A stretch of 64,000 nt of DNA from Ciborinia camelliae (GCA_025890175.1 JANPYM010000005.1:2785586-2849585); one strand, 5' to 3'. Positions 35,832-48,499 are shown, counted from the first letter of the stretch. Notes: generated by a model not told the origin, from the sequence alone. Numbers and translations: made by a program.

Positions 35832-38800
35832 TTAAGCTGGGTCAGAAAGGTCTTTCGCAAACTTTTCATAACCTTTATATGCGGTGATGGTAGCATGGGC
35901 ATCTGATCCGAATACCTTCGCAAGTCCGGCGCAAGCCTCTCTAAAAACTTTCTTGGCCTCCTCCGGGCGGTTTCCTAAAAGATGCATCACTTCTGCCAAA
36001 TGAGCCTTTGCCCTGACCGTTTCAGGGTGTAGATCACCCATGTTTCCCTCGTAAGCACGGGATATATGACGATAAAGTCCAGCGGCTTCGGTATAGCTCA
36101 ATGCATCACCCCGCTCACGCTTTGCTGCCGCCATGTAAGATAGACATTGAAGTGTCCAGTGATGTTGAGAACCAAATACCCTAGTGAGGCCCTCCAAAGC
36201 TCTTCCGTGAAAAGCATCAATAACATCCAACATCTCCTCTCGTCCTTCTTCAAGAGGTAGCTGACCACGTAGAATTTCGCCTTTACAGGTGAGACTGTTG
36301 AGGTAATCCGGGTGTGACTCTCCAAGAACTCGTTTCCTACCAATCAACACGAGGTCCATTTTGTGAAGAGCTCCACTGTGTTGGCCAAGGCCAAAAAGGA
36401 TGAGAGCTTGAAGGTGGAGACTTGAGAGCTGATCGGGATGGAAGTCATCGCTCTCGAAAGTTCCTTCGGTATAAATTTGTGTCCTATCAACTAATACTTG
36501 AGAACTCAAACTCTGAGCGGCATGACATCCTTCCTTCAGCCTTAGACATTCTGCAATCTGGTGTCGGCTCGTCAATACGTCGGGATGTCTCTCACGATCT
36601 AACCAAGGGCCATGTTCCCTTGCAGTTAAAACAGCACGGTTCATGGTTAGAGCTTCATCATATCTCCCTTGAGCCAACATTACCAAAGCAATGTTGCTTC
36701 TGCAGGTTAGGACTAGAGGATGAGAGTCGGATAGCTGGGAAGTAAGAACTTCAGCAGCGTTGGTAAGGAGGGCTTCAACTTCATTATAGTCGGACGATGA
36801 AACGGCCTTAGAGAATAAGATTCGTGCTTTCAGACTCTTGATGTATTGAGTTTGCGGGTGTTCATCACCTTGAGACATTTGGCCCCCACGTATGGCGCCT
36901 TCCACAAATCTAAGGGCATCATTAAATCTACCAGACTTATGCAGAACATTGGCAAGGTGCTGGCAACTGATGAGAGTATCGGGGTGATTTGTTCCAAGAA
37001 ATGTTGCTCGTTTTCGGAAAGCCGTCGAGAATTCGATTTCAGCTGCTTGGTAGTTGCCAGTTAGCATGAGAGCCATGCCATAATCGTCAATGCTGGTGCA
37101 CAAATCAGTCTCAGGGGCGTTCATGGACTCTTTGGTACGGCGAATTTGTCGGAAAAGATCAACGACATCGGACTTGTTGGTACCTTCAGACAAGTACAAG
37201 ATACCCTCAACCCGCTTCTTCCATAACTCATCTGGCTGCTCTTCTTTATATGACTGTAAAGCCTCTCGAAGCTCTCCATATTTGGCCAATAAATCTAGTA
37301 GCGAAAGATGATTTTGAAGTACGTTGAGGTGCTCATGGGGTATCGCCTCTGGTAGTGTGTCGACAGCAGCTGTGGCCATCTTCAAAGCATCGTTATAGAG
37401 ACCCTTGCGAGCGAGGTATTTGGACTCCTTATTATAGACCAAGGCCAACGCTATCCGTACAGAATCACTATTTTTGCTTCCATCGCCAAGGAAATGCTCG
37501 AAGCAGTTTTTCCACCAAACTCTGTTCTTGCTATCCGGATCAGGATAGTGGTTGCCAAAAGCGATAACGGCTTGTGTATACCATTCGAGCTCCTGCTCGA
37601 TGTCGCTTTCGTCTGTTTCTGGCCTCTCACCGGTAATTACCTTCTTTAGCGATAGGAAAACCAATGGGTGCATATTATATGTCTCTTCAGAATCGTCCTC
37701 TGTGACAAGGAAGTTCCCTTTCAAAATGCACATTACGATAATGAGATCAAGCGGATCAACCAACGAACAGATGATAGAACGTGGTACTGCGTTGCCGCCA
37801 AGGTAATATAGATGGTGGAGAATACGGGCAGCCATAGCGTAACTTCTTCGGAACTGCCTAGCGTCTATGACACCCTTGCCAATAACAGATTCCTGTTCCG
37901 AGATTGTAAATAGCGGAGCAACCGAACTCAGTAGCCGCAATTTGAATTGATCGTTTGTTCGATATATGGATATAAACTGCGAGAGCTTCATCGAAGTATC
38001 GTTGAGTAGATTTGAGATCTGAACGACGGCTCTTGGCAAACAATTGACAAGGAGAGCAATTTCGCGAAGTTGTTCGTCGGTTGAATTGTCGAAGAGGTCA
38101 ACCGTCAATCTGTCTCGCAGTAAACACATTGTTGGTTCGAGTTCCAGAGAACCGACTTCGAATATATTGTGGGGTCCGCTCAAGTGACATCCATTTGCCT
38201 TAGTCCTCGTGATGAGAATTATGGCGCCCTCAAATCTTTGTAGCCTGTCAATCAGTCTACCATGATCGGTATTCTGTGTCAGGAGATCGAAATTCTCTCC
38301 TGCATCAACGACCAGCAAGCTTGCAGAGTTTCGTCCCGGCCGTAGCCAATCATCCAATGGCTCATTTCCATCGGCAGAAGGTGTAAGCAAAGCTTCCGGG
38401 CTAAACCAATAGATTGACGCTTGGGATGCCTCTCGAATTTGGTAGACAAGCTCAGTGATAAGCTCGGTTTTTCTAGAGTGGTGAGCTTCAATGCCATGAC
38501 TGCTGGGAGGGGAACATACCCTATTCCTCCGAGCCCTACAACTGCGAGTCTACTCTTTTGATCTGGCTTCCATAGACTGAGTAGTTTGGCCAGGGTTGAA
38601 GAGCGGCCAACAAAATTGGGATTACGGGGAGGTGGGAATTTGAACTCTGATTCTGTAGAAGCATGCTCAACTTCCGTAACCACAGACTTCTCGACTGCTT
38701 TCTCAACGGCTTCCCTGACCGCCTGCTCGATAATGGTGTTGATTTCTCGAGTGTCGGCGATAGCATCCTTCGCCGTATCCTGAAGTCTCAATGATAAGTT

Positions 38801-38926
38801 CTCTACGGCTTCATCGAGGGATTTGTTGAGATGTTGTGATATATGGTCGGAAAGCTTTGTAAGTACATATGGGTCTGCATCCGACATTTTTGCAGAGATG
38901 AATGGGCAATCGGTGGGCGAATTCAT
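35832..38926 (-). CDS. Fungal NLR-like protein: NB-ARC-type STAND ATPase with TPR repeats
   Basis: Two exons (38926-38520, 38472-35832) give 1015 residues; an alternative ATG lies at 38887. The intron splits the P-loop codon, and splicing gives VGLGGIGKTEL (Walker A, about 129-139). FVGR at about 107 precedes it, as in many NB-ARC/TPR fungal proteins. A Walker B-like SLLVVDAGEN lies at about 188-197 and an ILITRT sensor-like motif at about 219-224. The C-terminal half is a long series of TPR units of the kinesin-light-chain type (for example LGTNHPDTLISCQHLANVLH and DEALTMNRAVLTAREHG). Such STAND proteins act as ligand-triggered switches in fungal incompatibility and immunity. The N-terminal 90 residues are charged and helical (IIEQAVREAVEKAVEKSV) and match no effector domain I recognise. 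It appears intact. Confidence 0.9.
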
Positions 38927-39749
38927 TACCACTAATGATGGTGGATAAAGAGGGGAATGAAAAGGGGTGGGGTTTGAATTGACTTATGAAGTCGTTAGAC
39001 ACCTGCCACTGGACAGGAGCTATATAGAGCTTGGGCACGATGATGACCGAATGATTATCTTCAATGAAACCTGATCCTCGAGAGCGAACCGTAATATCAC
39101 CAATATAAAAATCATGCAATAACTCGCAGGACTCGCAGCAAAGAATGACCCTGACGCCCCACCACAAACTTATGTGGTACCATTAGAACCTAGTGACTGA
39201 CATTGACTGCCATCGGAAACCAACCAGATGTTTTTTTCGGGCCATTTCGGGCCATTTCGTATTCATTTAGGGCTCGGATTGTCAACCCGAGCTGAGGCTC
39301 ACGATAATATTGGGGATGGATGCAGATCGATGCAGTCATTGTTAGCTACGTGCTCCGCGTTGATGCGGCAGCTAACTGAAGACACACAAGGTGTGGTAGC
39401 CAGTGGTCGCCACATTCTATGTTATTTGACAAATTTAGATGAACCATCATGGATTAATTACACGTCGTCGCTGTGGTTAATATGATAGAAAAGCTCTTGG
39501 GAGAGCATGAGTTGGCAAACGGGTAAAACCAGGGTAAACCAATAGAAAGACATGAAGTTGAAAAGTTTGCCATACTGAGCTCTGAGCTGTCAATATTTAC
39601 ACACCTCAACCTTACTAATCAATCCCTTCCTCCCGTAGAAAATGTATTAGTTTCAGTAGAAGGGGATGTGGATTCCATATCTAAATTAAGACTGTTTATG
39701 CCTGAAACGAAGTGGAAGGGTTCCGAAGCGGGAGCAAAAACGATCCCTT
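38927..39749. other. Intergenic, no gene recognised
   Basis: Promoter side of the NLR-like gene. It contains a short tandem of TTTCGGGCCA near 39235-39258. No gene is supported. Confidence 0.5.
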
Positions 39750-40140
39750 TATTTTATTGTATTCAGATTATGTAATTTTATATCTTAATATTATATTTTA
39801 AAAATATAATATATATAAGTTATATTATAAATATAATAAAATATTATAAAATAATATATATAAAATTTTAAAAAAATATTATTATAAAAACTTTATACAA
39901 TAGATTTAATATAATTATATATTATATATTATTATAATAAACAAACCTATAAAGTTTGAAACGTATTTTTTTATTTTTAAAATATTTATAATAATTATAT
40001 ATTAATATTAAAAAAGAAATTATAAATAAAAAATAAAATTAAAATTAAAATGTAATATATATTAATATATAATTATTATAAATATTTTAAAAATAAAAAA
40101 ATACGTTTCAGGTTTTATAAATTTGCCTATTATAATATAA
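39750..40140. repeat. A/T-only block with a large inverted repeat
   Basis: Nearly all bases are A or T over about 390 bp. Arms at about 39928-40009 and 40057-40137 are reverse complements with few mismatches. Both read from ATTATAATA through TGAAACGTATTTTTTTA to TAATTATATATTAATAT, around a core of about 50 bp. It could be a palindromic miniature element, an AT-rich remnant of a mutated transposon or a structure-prone boundary. No terminal target duplication was established. Confidence 0.75.
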
Positions 40141-40350
40141 ACAAGATCCTAAGCTAATATTACGTTAGTATAATCCCCATATGACCTAATAAATCCACCC
40201 CTGTTACTCCCGTCATATTTTCACTTCCTGATATCGATTAAGCGAGTTGCGCTAAGATAATGATAACGAAAAAAAAATCATCTCACCCCATGTGAATTCT
40301 GGTGAGAGGCATAATTAATCACCATCATACAACATCTAGAGATCAACATA

Positions 40351-42708
40351 ATGGGTAAAAAGAGAGTTGGCGCATTGGAGAAGGTCGATGCCGATCTGTA
40401 AGAATTCAATTGCTATTTCTGCACTGATTATTGCTGACCTCTTTAGTCCGAATTTACAGTATAAGATTCGAAGAGATCCAAAGTAAGTACAAGCTTTTCT
40501 ACCACGAACAGTGAAATCATCACTAACAAGTGTTCAAGATCATATGCCGAGGACTTTTTGAATCAATATGGACAATATCAATCCCAAAGAGACATATTCA
40601 TGTCCTCCCCTTCCACTGCAACATCCGGCGGTATCGTATCATTTCACGACCTAATCGATTTCGTCGCGCATTGTTCAGACTGTTTCCCAGAAGATACCGC
40701 AGAGTTTCCGGAAGATCTCAAACAGATCTTAACTTTACATCATGCTGAACTCGAGAGCGAATTGCGTGAGAAGATTGTGGGTAGCTTGGTGTTATTGCGA
40801 CGAAAAGAAGTAATTGATTCGGCCAACCTCCTCAATACACTCTTTCCGATATTGGTAGCTACGCCCAGTAAAACTCTGCGAACACTGCTTTTCCAAAAGA
40901 TTCTGTCAGATCTGCGAACTTCAAATTCTAAGAGTATCAATCATCGCCTCAATCGAACGATGCAAACTGCATTATTTAATTTGCTCACATCCGATCGAAC
41001 ATCCTCAAAAGGAATCTGGGCTGTCAAAATTACAAGAGAATTATGGAAGCGACAGATATGGACAGATGCGAAAGCTGTCGAGATTATGAAGGAAGCTAGT
41101 TTGTCAGATAATGAGAAGGTTATTGGAGGCGGAGTACGATTTTTCCTGGGAGGTGATAAAGAAAGAGAGGAAATGGAGGACGAGAGTAGTGATGACGAAG
41201 CCATTGATATTGGTAAGCTGAAGCATCAAGTTGGAATCAATAAGAAGACGAAGAAGAAGACGAAGTCATTGGAAAAGGCCGTTGATAAGGTCCGAAGGAA
41301 GGAGAAGAAGAGCAAACAGCCTCATCCGTTGAACTTTTCCGCACTCCATCTCTTACACGATCCCCAAGGTTTCGCCGAAACCCTCTTTTCGAAGCATCTT
41401 CAAAACTCGAAGTCGAAACTAAATCTCGAACAAAAATTAATTGTCCTACAATTGGTTTCGCGACTTGTTGGCTTACACAAGCTTACAGTGATTTCATTAT
41501 ATTCATACTTCACCAAATACCTTACACCACGACAACCATCAGTAACCTCATTCTTGGCATCTCTAGCTCAAGCTACACACAACCTTGTTCCACCCGATGC
41601 TTTAGAACCTCTGGTACAAAAAATTGCCAATGAGTTCGTTTCTGAAGCCTCTGCCTCAGAGGTTGCTGCTTCTGGACTTAACGCCATTCGAGAAATTTGC
41701 GTGCGACAACCTTTAGCTATGAACGATACACTTCTTCAAGATCTTATTATGTACAGGAAGAGCAAGGACAAGGGAACAATGATGGCTGCAAAAGGATTGT
41801 TATCCTTGTACCGTGAAGTTGGAGCCGATATGTTGAAGAAGAGGGATAGAGGAAAGACAGCAACCATGGGACTCAAGGTTGGAACAATTAAAGAAAGGCG
41901 TTTCGGAGAGGAAGAAGTTGGTGGTATTGAAGGCATTGAATTGCTTGAGCAGTGGAAGGAAGATGAGAGGAAACGGAAACGAGTCGAACGAGGTCTACCT
42001 GAGGAATTGGGTACGGACGAGGAAGAAGACGATGAGCAAGATTGGAATGCATGGGATGTGGAATCTGATGCTAGCAGTGATTCTGGAGGCTGGATTAATG
42101 TCGAGAGTGATGCTGAGATTGAGATCAGTGATAGCGAAGACGAAAAGCCTGTCGCGAAGAAAGTGAAGTTCGACCTCAAGGTCACCGATAAGTCGGCAGA
42201 AGACGTCCAGAAGGAGGACGCCGACAAAGTTCTTGAACAGAAAATTTCAACACTTGCAACCACTAAAATTCTTACTCCCGCAGATCTTGCAAAGCTTCAA
42301 GAGCTTCGCCTTGAGGCTAGTGTTAATAAGGCAATGGGTGGAAGGACGCAATCTCAACGAATGAAGGATGCTGCTGCAAGACATGCAGATGATGCTTTGA
42401 CAGCTGATCAAATTGAAGGTTTCTCGAAGTTACAAAAGAACACTAGAGAAGAGAAAATAGCAATGGCCAGGGAAGGAAAGGGTGAGCGCAGTGAGCATAA
42501 GTCTACCAAGGCAATCAGGAGGTCAAAGAAGGATGCCGAAGGCAAGAGTACTACCAATCAAGAGAAGTCTAGAAAGAAGAATTTCATGATGACCTTGGGT
42601 AAGGCTAAGAGCAAGCAAAAGAGAAGTTTGCAACATACTAGAAGAGTGCTTAAGGGTCACATTGACAGGACTAAAAGGGGCGGAAAGAGAGGAAATATCG
42701 GATGTTAA
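40351..42708 (+). CDS. SDA1: Sda1-like ribosome biogenesis / actin-organisation protein
   Basis: Three exons (40351-40397, 40449-40484, 40539-42708) give 750 residues starting MGKKRVGALEKVDADLPNLQ. The N-terminal part matches the conserved Sda1 region: LPNLQYKIRRDP, SYAEDFLNQYGQY, DLIDFVAHCSDCFPED, LRRKEVIDSANLLNTLFPIL and GIWAVKITRELWKRQIW. A first acidic block (DESSDDEA) and Lys-rich segments lie mid-protein, and a long acidic domain (GTDEEEDDEQDW, then DVESDASSDSGGW) precedes a basic C-terminus ending in HIDRTKRGGKRGNIGC. Sda1 is an essential nuclear/nucleolar protein for 60S subunit maturation and export in yeast. Length is close to the yeast protein. It appears intact. Confidence 0.95.
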
Positions 42709-43497
42709 TTCATTGGTCTTAATGCCAAATAATCGAAATCTATTCATACAATTTTATCAACCTACGAACCCGTGAATCGAGCTAATACTTTCGAGACGAG
42801 CTCTACAACAGTGAAAAGGGTATGCTCGACAATGAGATATAGTATCTAACTTGCGAATTCCTCTGAATTTGCAGATATATTGTTTCATTTACAAGATCCA
42901 ACCAAATTGGAGCATTGATTATTCAATTTCCGATGGGAATTGAAACTTTAAACACCTATCGTTCAAACTGAAAAGATGCAATACATATGAATTTGGAAAA
43001 CTGGGATGATAATTACCGCCGTCTTTTTCGCATAAGTAGAGAACGAGCTCTCAATTCCTATCTTATCCCTCAGTATCAGTGAATAGTAACATTTGCTTGT
43101 TATAGGACAAACCGCCCACAAAAGAGATATTCATTATCATTAGTGCGGGCCCTTTATTTTGTCAAAGTTGACATGAATGTTGAAGTACAATACACTATAA
43201 GTTGTACAAAGAGGCCATCTATATCTTCTTCATGACGTTCAATCTTTTACGCAAAGTCCCCAAGTTGGCAGGAACGAGTGTTCAAACACTCCATGGAAGT
43301 CGCGAAACAAGGGGATACCTAGCTACTCACTTCCTTTTCATTTCAAACACCTCAAGAATATTAACTCAATGTATACAACGGCAAAAATATCCAGTCGTCC
43401 AATACATTCCAGGGAAAGGCAACATCGATATTACATTCTTTGATTTTGGAACCAATGATATCCTCCTGCTGCAGATATATTACTGGCCAGAATCGGT
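42709..43497. other. Intergenic; possible 5' exon of the next gene
   Basis: 3' region of SDA1 followed by a plus-strand open frame at 43202-43570 (YPVVQYIPGKGNIDITFFDF) in a different frame from the next gene and overlapping its start. It may be a spurious frame or an unresolved upstream exon; no splice that joins them convincingly was found. Confidence 0.4.
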
Positions 43498-44169
43498 ATG
43501 GGAGAAAGTAGTGACAGAGGTGACGGAGTACCTAACAACTCGGAATCGTCCCCAGAAGCTGAAAATGTAAACGGCAAACCTGACGACTTTCTGCCCATCG
43601 CTCAAAATTTCTTACAAGACTGCATTGACCTAAGGCTCGAGTCAATATCTCACAAGACTCTAAGTCGGCTCGAAAAATACACATTGCAAATAGCTCAAGA
43701 ATATTTGAACGACCGTCAACCTTTCCCTCGCCGTTTATATAAACCAAGTTTTCAAGGGTGTTTGTCCAATGGTCTACTGTTTTTATATCATAAACCAATA
43801 CCAAGACAAGCACGCGTAGTCCGATTCTCAAAAGAATTCGTTGCATTTTTGGATCTTCCTCAAGAGCGGGCAAACTCGCAATCTAACCTTCACTTCCGAG
43901 AAATAGACACAATCCCTCCAGCAAAACTTCGCATAGTCAAGTTTATGGGCGGCCTTATGGTGGATGGTACGCCGAAGAAATTGCGGAAACGCGAAGCCTT
44001 TTCCACGAGCATCCAATATCTCTCCAGAATAACCCTTCCAACCATGCAAGAAACCCGCAGGGAAATGATACGCCACCGTGCAAAGGTGGAAGAAACTCGG
44101 CAAAAAAGAGCATACCAGGAGGCGGAAGACACCCCCAACTTTTATGATAGTGTCGATTCGTACTGGTAG
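43498..44169 (+). CDS. Hypothetical protein, 223 residues
   Basis: A single open frame from the ATG at 43498. Sequence is mixed and coding-like, with an acidic N-terminus and a middle region of aromatic and basic residues (YLNDRQPFPRRLYKPSFQGC). The C-terminus is charged and helical (ETRREMIRHRAKVEETRQKR) and ends NFYDSVDSYW. No domain is recognised. It lies 0.8 kb downstream of SDA1 on the same strand. An overlapping upstream frame leaves the true N-terminus uncertain. Confidence 0.5.
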   Translation: MGESSDRGDGVPNNSESSPEAENVNGKPDDFLPIAQNFLQDCIDLRLESISHKTLSRLEKYTLQIAQEYLNDRQPFPRRLYKPSFQGCLSNGLLFLYHKPIPRQARVVRFSKEFVAFLDLPQERANSQSNLHFREIDTIPPAKLRIVKFMGGLMVDGTPKKLRKREAFSTSIQYLSRITLPTMQETRREMIRHRAKVEETRQKRAYQEAEDTPNFYDSVDSYW

Positions 44170-44941
44170 TCATATGATGAGAGTGATTCGGAGGTTGCAT
44201 ATTGACAAGAGTGGAAACGGTATTGTGATTGAGACTGTTAATTATGAAGAGTTGGAAGAAGAGGGAGAATGGGAATGGGGAGGAGAATGGTAAAACAGAA
44301 AATTACACAGCGGTCTGTTCAAAGTTTTCTTCATTGTTATCATTCCGAAGCCAGGATCAAGATTATTAGAAATTCACTGCTCATTGAATCACTCACTGAC
44401 TGCATCCATGAAACTGCTATCGGAAAATCCTCGTTTATGATCATCTTTTCCCCTGAAACCACAAACTGATCGCGCAATCGTTCAGTACAGGAACTTCTAA
44501 ATATTCGGAAGCAATTGTCCAGCACTTTTTCAGACTATTTGACCAATATCCAAGTGAATTCTAAATATTCGAAAGTAATTATCCAACACTATATTTTCTG
44601 TTGTTAGAAAATAGTTCTACATACACTAGCTCGATAGTCACTACAACAATACAATAAGTTCAATATTTTCACTCCTTAGTAAATTATCTATCTACCTTCA
44701 AATCATGTTCAAATAACATTGACTCCTATATGATCTTACTCTCCGGACTCGTCGATTGTATTTTAATTCCCACCTCCAACAGACAAATAACCCATCCTAC
44801 TAAAATTCTGATGCCCACCCCCACTCTAATCGATTCCATGAGAACTCGGGGGTTCCATATACTTGAGCGTAAGAAATCTCATCAGTGAGCACGCGTTGCA
44901 GAGAGAATCAAAATTTAATTTGACTATCGTATTCAACTCTA
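44170..44941. other. Intergenic, no gene recognised
   Basis: AT-rich sequence. It contains a near-duplicate pair of about 30 bp (CTAAATATTCG..GCAATTGTCCAGCACT near 44498-44524 and CTAAATATTCG..GTAATTATCCAACACT near 44562-44590). Confidence 0.45.
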
Positions 44942-46463
44942 TCAGTGTTCGTCAATGGGGACACGTCTTAGTATATGATGCTCTGGGCGGCTCTTTGATC
45001 CTTTTCCATTTGACTTTTTAGGCTTCTGCGTGTTGGGCATTTCCCTCGATTTATGATTTTTCCTACCGCCGCTACTTCTGCTTCGATGTTCACGATCCTC
45101 ATGTCTATAATTGCGAGATGGTGAAGCGGTGTGATTGGTATTTCGCGAGAGATGTCCAGTACGTCTCTCATTGTCGTCGTCATCCGAGGTATCACCTTCT
45201 GAGGGTGTATCATCTAAATCATCCCCAGAAGCTGCTGCGCGAATCCACTCGGTCGAGAAAGCGATGCCTGAGTTATCGTTATTCTCATCCTGCTCTGCCC
45301 GTGTAGCGAGGACTCTATGCTTTATATTTTTTTTGGAAGGGGGAGGGTTTCACCCCCAACACAGGTCCATATTCTCTGGCAAAGCGTAACCTGGGGTAGT
45401 TTCCAGTTCTCGATCCTGAAGAGTAAGTGATCCTGATTCTCCTGAACATTAAGCCAGCCACACGAGGGGTTTGCTATAATGAATCATCCCCTCCACGACA
45501 AAACAGTCCAGACCCTCTGGAAACTGCACAAACTCCGGGATGAAAAATGTTCGATAGGCAGGGATGCCAAGATGAAGCTTGATCGGGCGGGCGGGCGGCT
45601 TTTGTCGTTCGGCTGACCTTCGCTCGCGCTCTAACTCACCCTGAACAGCCAGCATGAAGATAGTGGCCGTATCAAGGCAGTTCGTATATCCACAGAACCT
45701 CTTACCAAGAGGTACGTCAACCATCCGTCTGTTGAAATGCGGGTACCAAATGGTGTCCGGGTGATAAACAAAGTACCAGGGGTGGTACACTTGATTTGAG
45801 ACATGCCCCTGAGTGTATCCCAAAGGTAATCGTAGACGTAATCTGCAAAACCCGTCCCAGCCTGCAACACGGTCTTCACCTCCAAGTTATTGCCAATTTC
45901 TTCTCATCGTGCGCCGATCTGCCTAAGTGCATCGATGCCTTGGTATGTTTGAATCATATTGGCTGCGATTCCGTGGCGGCAACAAATTTGGAAATATAGA
46001 TGATCTCATCGCAAAACGATCCAGTTGCGACTTGCATCGCAGGAAGAGTTTCGTTGATATTATCACTGACGTCGATCAATTTTTTTTTCATTCCTTTTGC
46101 AGCCGCGTTTTGCATTGCGGGAATGCGTTCGTTGATTTTATTGCTGAACTCAACAGCAAAGTATCATGAAGTTTCCTTGAAAGTCTCACTCGCATATCCA
46201 TATCCAAAATGGAGATTCCCCATCCTACAAAGAAGGTTTTCTTCGTACGTTGAGCACGTTAAGTGCTCAACACTATTGGAGGATCTCGAGGTTGAGAGAT
46301 CGGCAGGAGAATTATCCTCAAATGAAATGGAGTAACTCCCAGTTACTCCAATTAAGATAGTTCCCACATTGAAGAGAGACACGAATACACGAATCCGTTT
46401 ATTTCGCCGCGTCGTGGTGATGGCATCACTATCTTGTACGATTACAATTGTGATAATACGCAA
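44942..46463 (-). pseudogene. Degraded gene of unknown family with in-frame stops
   Basis: Reading down the minus strand from about 46463, a coding-like chain is broken by stops and frame changes. A hydrophobic stretch (VFVSLFNVGTILIGVTGSYS) is followed by ...TFKETS and a TGA. It then continues as a helical segment (NKINERIPAMQNAAAKGMKK; LPAMQVATGSFCDEIIYISK) and a frame change. Next come MIQTYQGIDALRQIGA, a TGA and LEVKTVLQAGTGFADYVYDY, and another shift. YHPWYFVYHPDTIWYPHFNR leads to HYSKPLVWLA and a TAA, then DRELETTPGYALPENM and a TGA, and a disordered acidic/basic tail ending RRVPIDEH. Several stops fit CGA-to-TGA or CAA-to-TAA changes. The protein family is not recognised. Boundaries are approximate. 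Confidence 0.6.
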
Positions 46464-47224
46464 TAGGCAATAGGGATCATCTATACCTAGGTATGTACGT
46501 AAAGTAAGAGAAAAAGAGAAGGGGTATGGAGATGCTTCGATGAATAGAGTCTATGATAGAGTCCTCGACATTTGATCCGAGTTAGAGCGAGTACATGGTT
46601 GTCTCCTGTGGTAAGCATAATGAATGTGCTCCCGGTGTCGTGTTCCCTTCTCAGACATCCCCGCCTTCGGACATGCTCTTAACTTTCTCTCTAATAAATC
46701 GTCCCGAAATCCTTTGCACTGCAGTCGAGGACTACGTTCATTTGCTGCAATCATAAGTTGGGACTTTAGGACAGAAGGCAGTATATCAGAAAGCTTACAA
46801 TTGATGATGGATGACTGTAGGAACTTGGAAATTTAGTATAGAAATCGAGACTTCAATTAGTAGCAGCCTTGCTGCGGATATGTTAGCTATAGTTTGAAGA
46901 CATAGTGTCACTTGATATAAAGTTTGAGGGTGTGCGAGATTTGTTCATCAAATTTGCTTTTGTATCTGGAGTATCAAAATTCTGGAGAACCACCAGATGG
47001 TATACGATCAGTTCTTATAGCCATGTCAAGCCCATAGTCCCATACAAATTTGTGCACTGGAACCGGAAGCACAGAATCACAGAATGCATATATCCATTAT
47101 TCCGGTTGTGTCATGACTTTTTGCATTCATAAAAGTCCGTTTATGTGACAGAAATGCAGCCAATCGCTCATCCATCCATAATGCAAATCGAAACACCCCA
47201 TAGAAAAATCCCGAATATAACCAT
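46464..47224. other. Intergenic, no gene recognised
   Basis: Contains one TACCTAGGTA palindrome at 46494-46503. The right end should hold the 3' UTR of the ribosomal protein gene. Confidence 0.5.
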
Positions 47225-48106
47225 TTAACGATTGCTCTTGGCGACACGCTCCAACTCATCCTTCTTCTTGATGGCGTAGGAGTTGCTGCTTCCCTTAGCG
47301 GCGTTGATCAATTCTTCAGCCAAGCACTCAGCAATGGACTTGACGTTTCTGAATGAAGCTTCACGAGCACCGATGGTAAGGAGGGCAATGGCTTGGTTGA
47401 CACGGCGGAGAGGGGAGACATCGACGGCTTGACGACGGACGGTACCAGCGGATCCGATACGGGTGGAGTCTTCGCGAGGACCGCAGTTGACGATAGCATC
47501 AACGGCAACTTGGATAGGGTTTTGGTCGGTCATGATGTGGATCTATAATTTCAATTGTTAGGTTTTTGATTCCAAATATATCAATATAAGTTCGAACGTA
47601 CGATCTCGAAGGCGTGGGCAACAATGCGGACAGCCATGAGCTTCTTTCCGTTGTTGCGACCGTTCATCATCAAGGAGTTGGTAAGACGCTCAATGATTGG
47701 GCAGTTGGCCTTTCTGAATCTCTTTTGCGCATAGCGACCGGCGGAATGGGAGATATAGACTGGTGCTCTGATTTGGATGTAATCGCTGTTGAAAAGATAT
47801 CGCATTAGCCTTTCGCTCTTGTAATAATTTCCCTCCTCCAAAATTATTGCTGAACAGATTCCACCTCCATCCTTTTCTCCTCCATATATTTCGCATTGGG
47901 TATTCTTACGTCAAAGAGATGTCGCGGATCTCAACATCCTCGTAGCTCCATTTGTTGAAAAGCTGCAAATCATCAGCTTGAGTGTTCCCAGATATCCAAA
48001 CATTTCAATTGAGTTGTACCTTGATGCTTCCAATCTCCTCAGTGACCTCCTTTGGGAGCACTTGGTAGCCGGAAACGGCCTCGACTTCGATTTCTCCTTC
48101 AGACAT
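47225..48106 (-). CDS. RPS5: 40S ribosomal protein S5 (uS7)
   Basis: Four exons (48106-48020, 47962-47910, 47785-47602, 47542-47225) give 213 residues, the expected size for eukaryotic S5. Signature blocks of the uS7 family are [59 protein letters not shown] and [20 protein letters not shown]. They are followed by [20 protein letters not shown] and the C-terminus [14 protein letters not shown]. The protein sits in the head of the small subunit near the E site and contacts mRNA and E-site tRNA. A multi-intron structure with a small first exon is typical of fungal ribosomal protein genes. It is intact. Confidence 0.97.
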
Positions 48107-48499
48107 GATTGCGATGGCTGACTTGGAGTTGGCGGTGGTGGTTGAATTTACAAGTTGTCGACGTCGGTGAAATTTCTCAAGTTGATAGAGTTTCCACTCG
48201 AATATTCTTGGGGCGCTAAAGGGCTTTGTGGGAGATTCAACCCTCGCTTATTTACTATGGCCTTAATGCCTGAAAAATATTACAAATTTCGAGGAACATG
48301 AAAATTTCCCTCTTCAGCAGATTGATTGATTGAAATGGTGATGAAGACAGAGAAAATCAATCTCTTGACTGAATTATAATTACGATTTAACTGTAAAGTA
48401 AATCCTAAGTCTCAAGGAGCAATGAAGAGATGGATGTGGTGGCGTTGGCTGAATTTTGTATTGCAATTGATGTTCCTGTCTATCTGAGGGATGGATCTT

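Noticed and set aside
41736..42263. Ser-rich minus-strand frame of 175 codons
   Set aside because: It is the antisense shadow of the acidic/Lys-rich part of SDA1.
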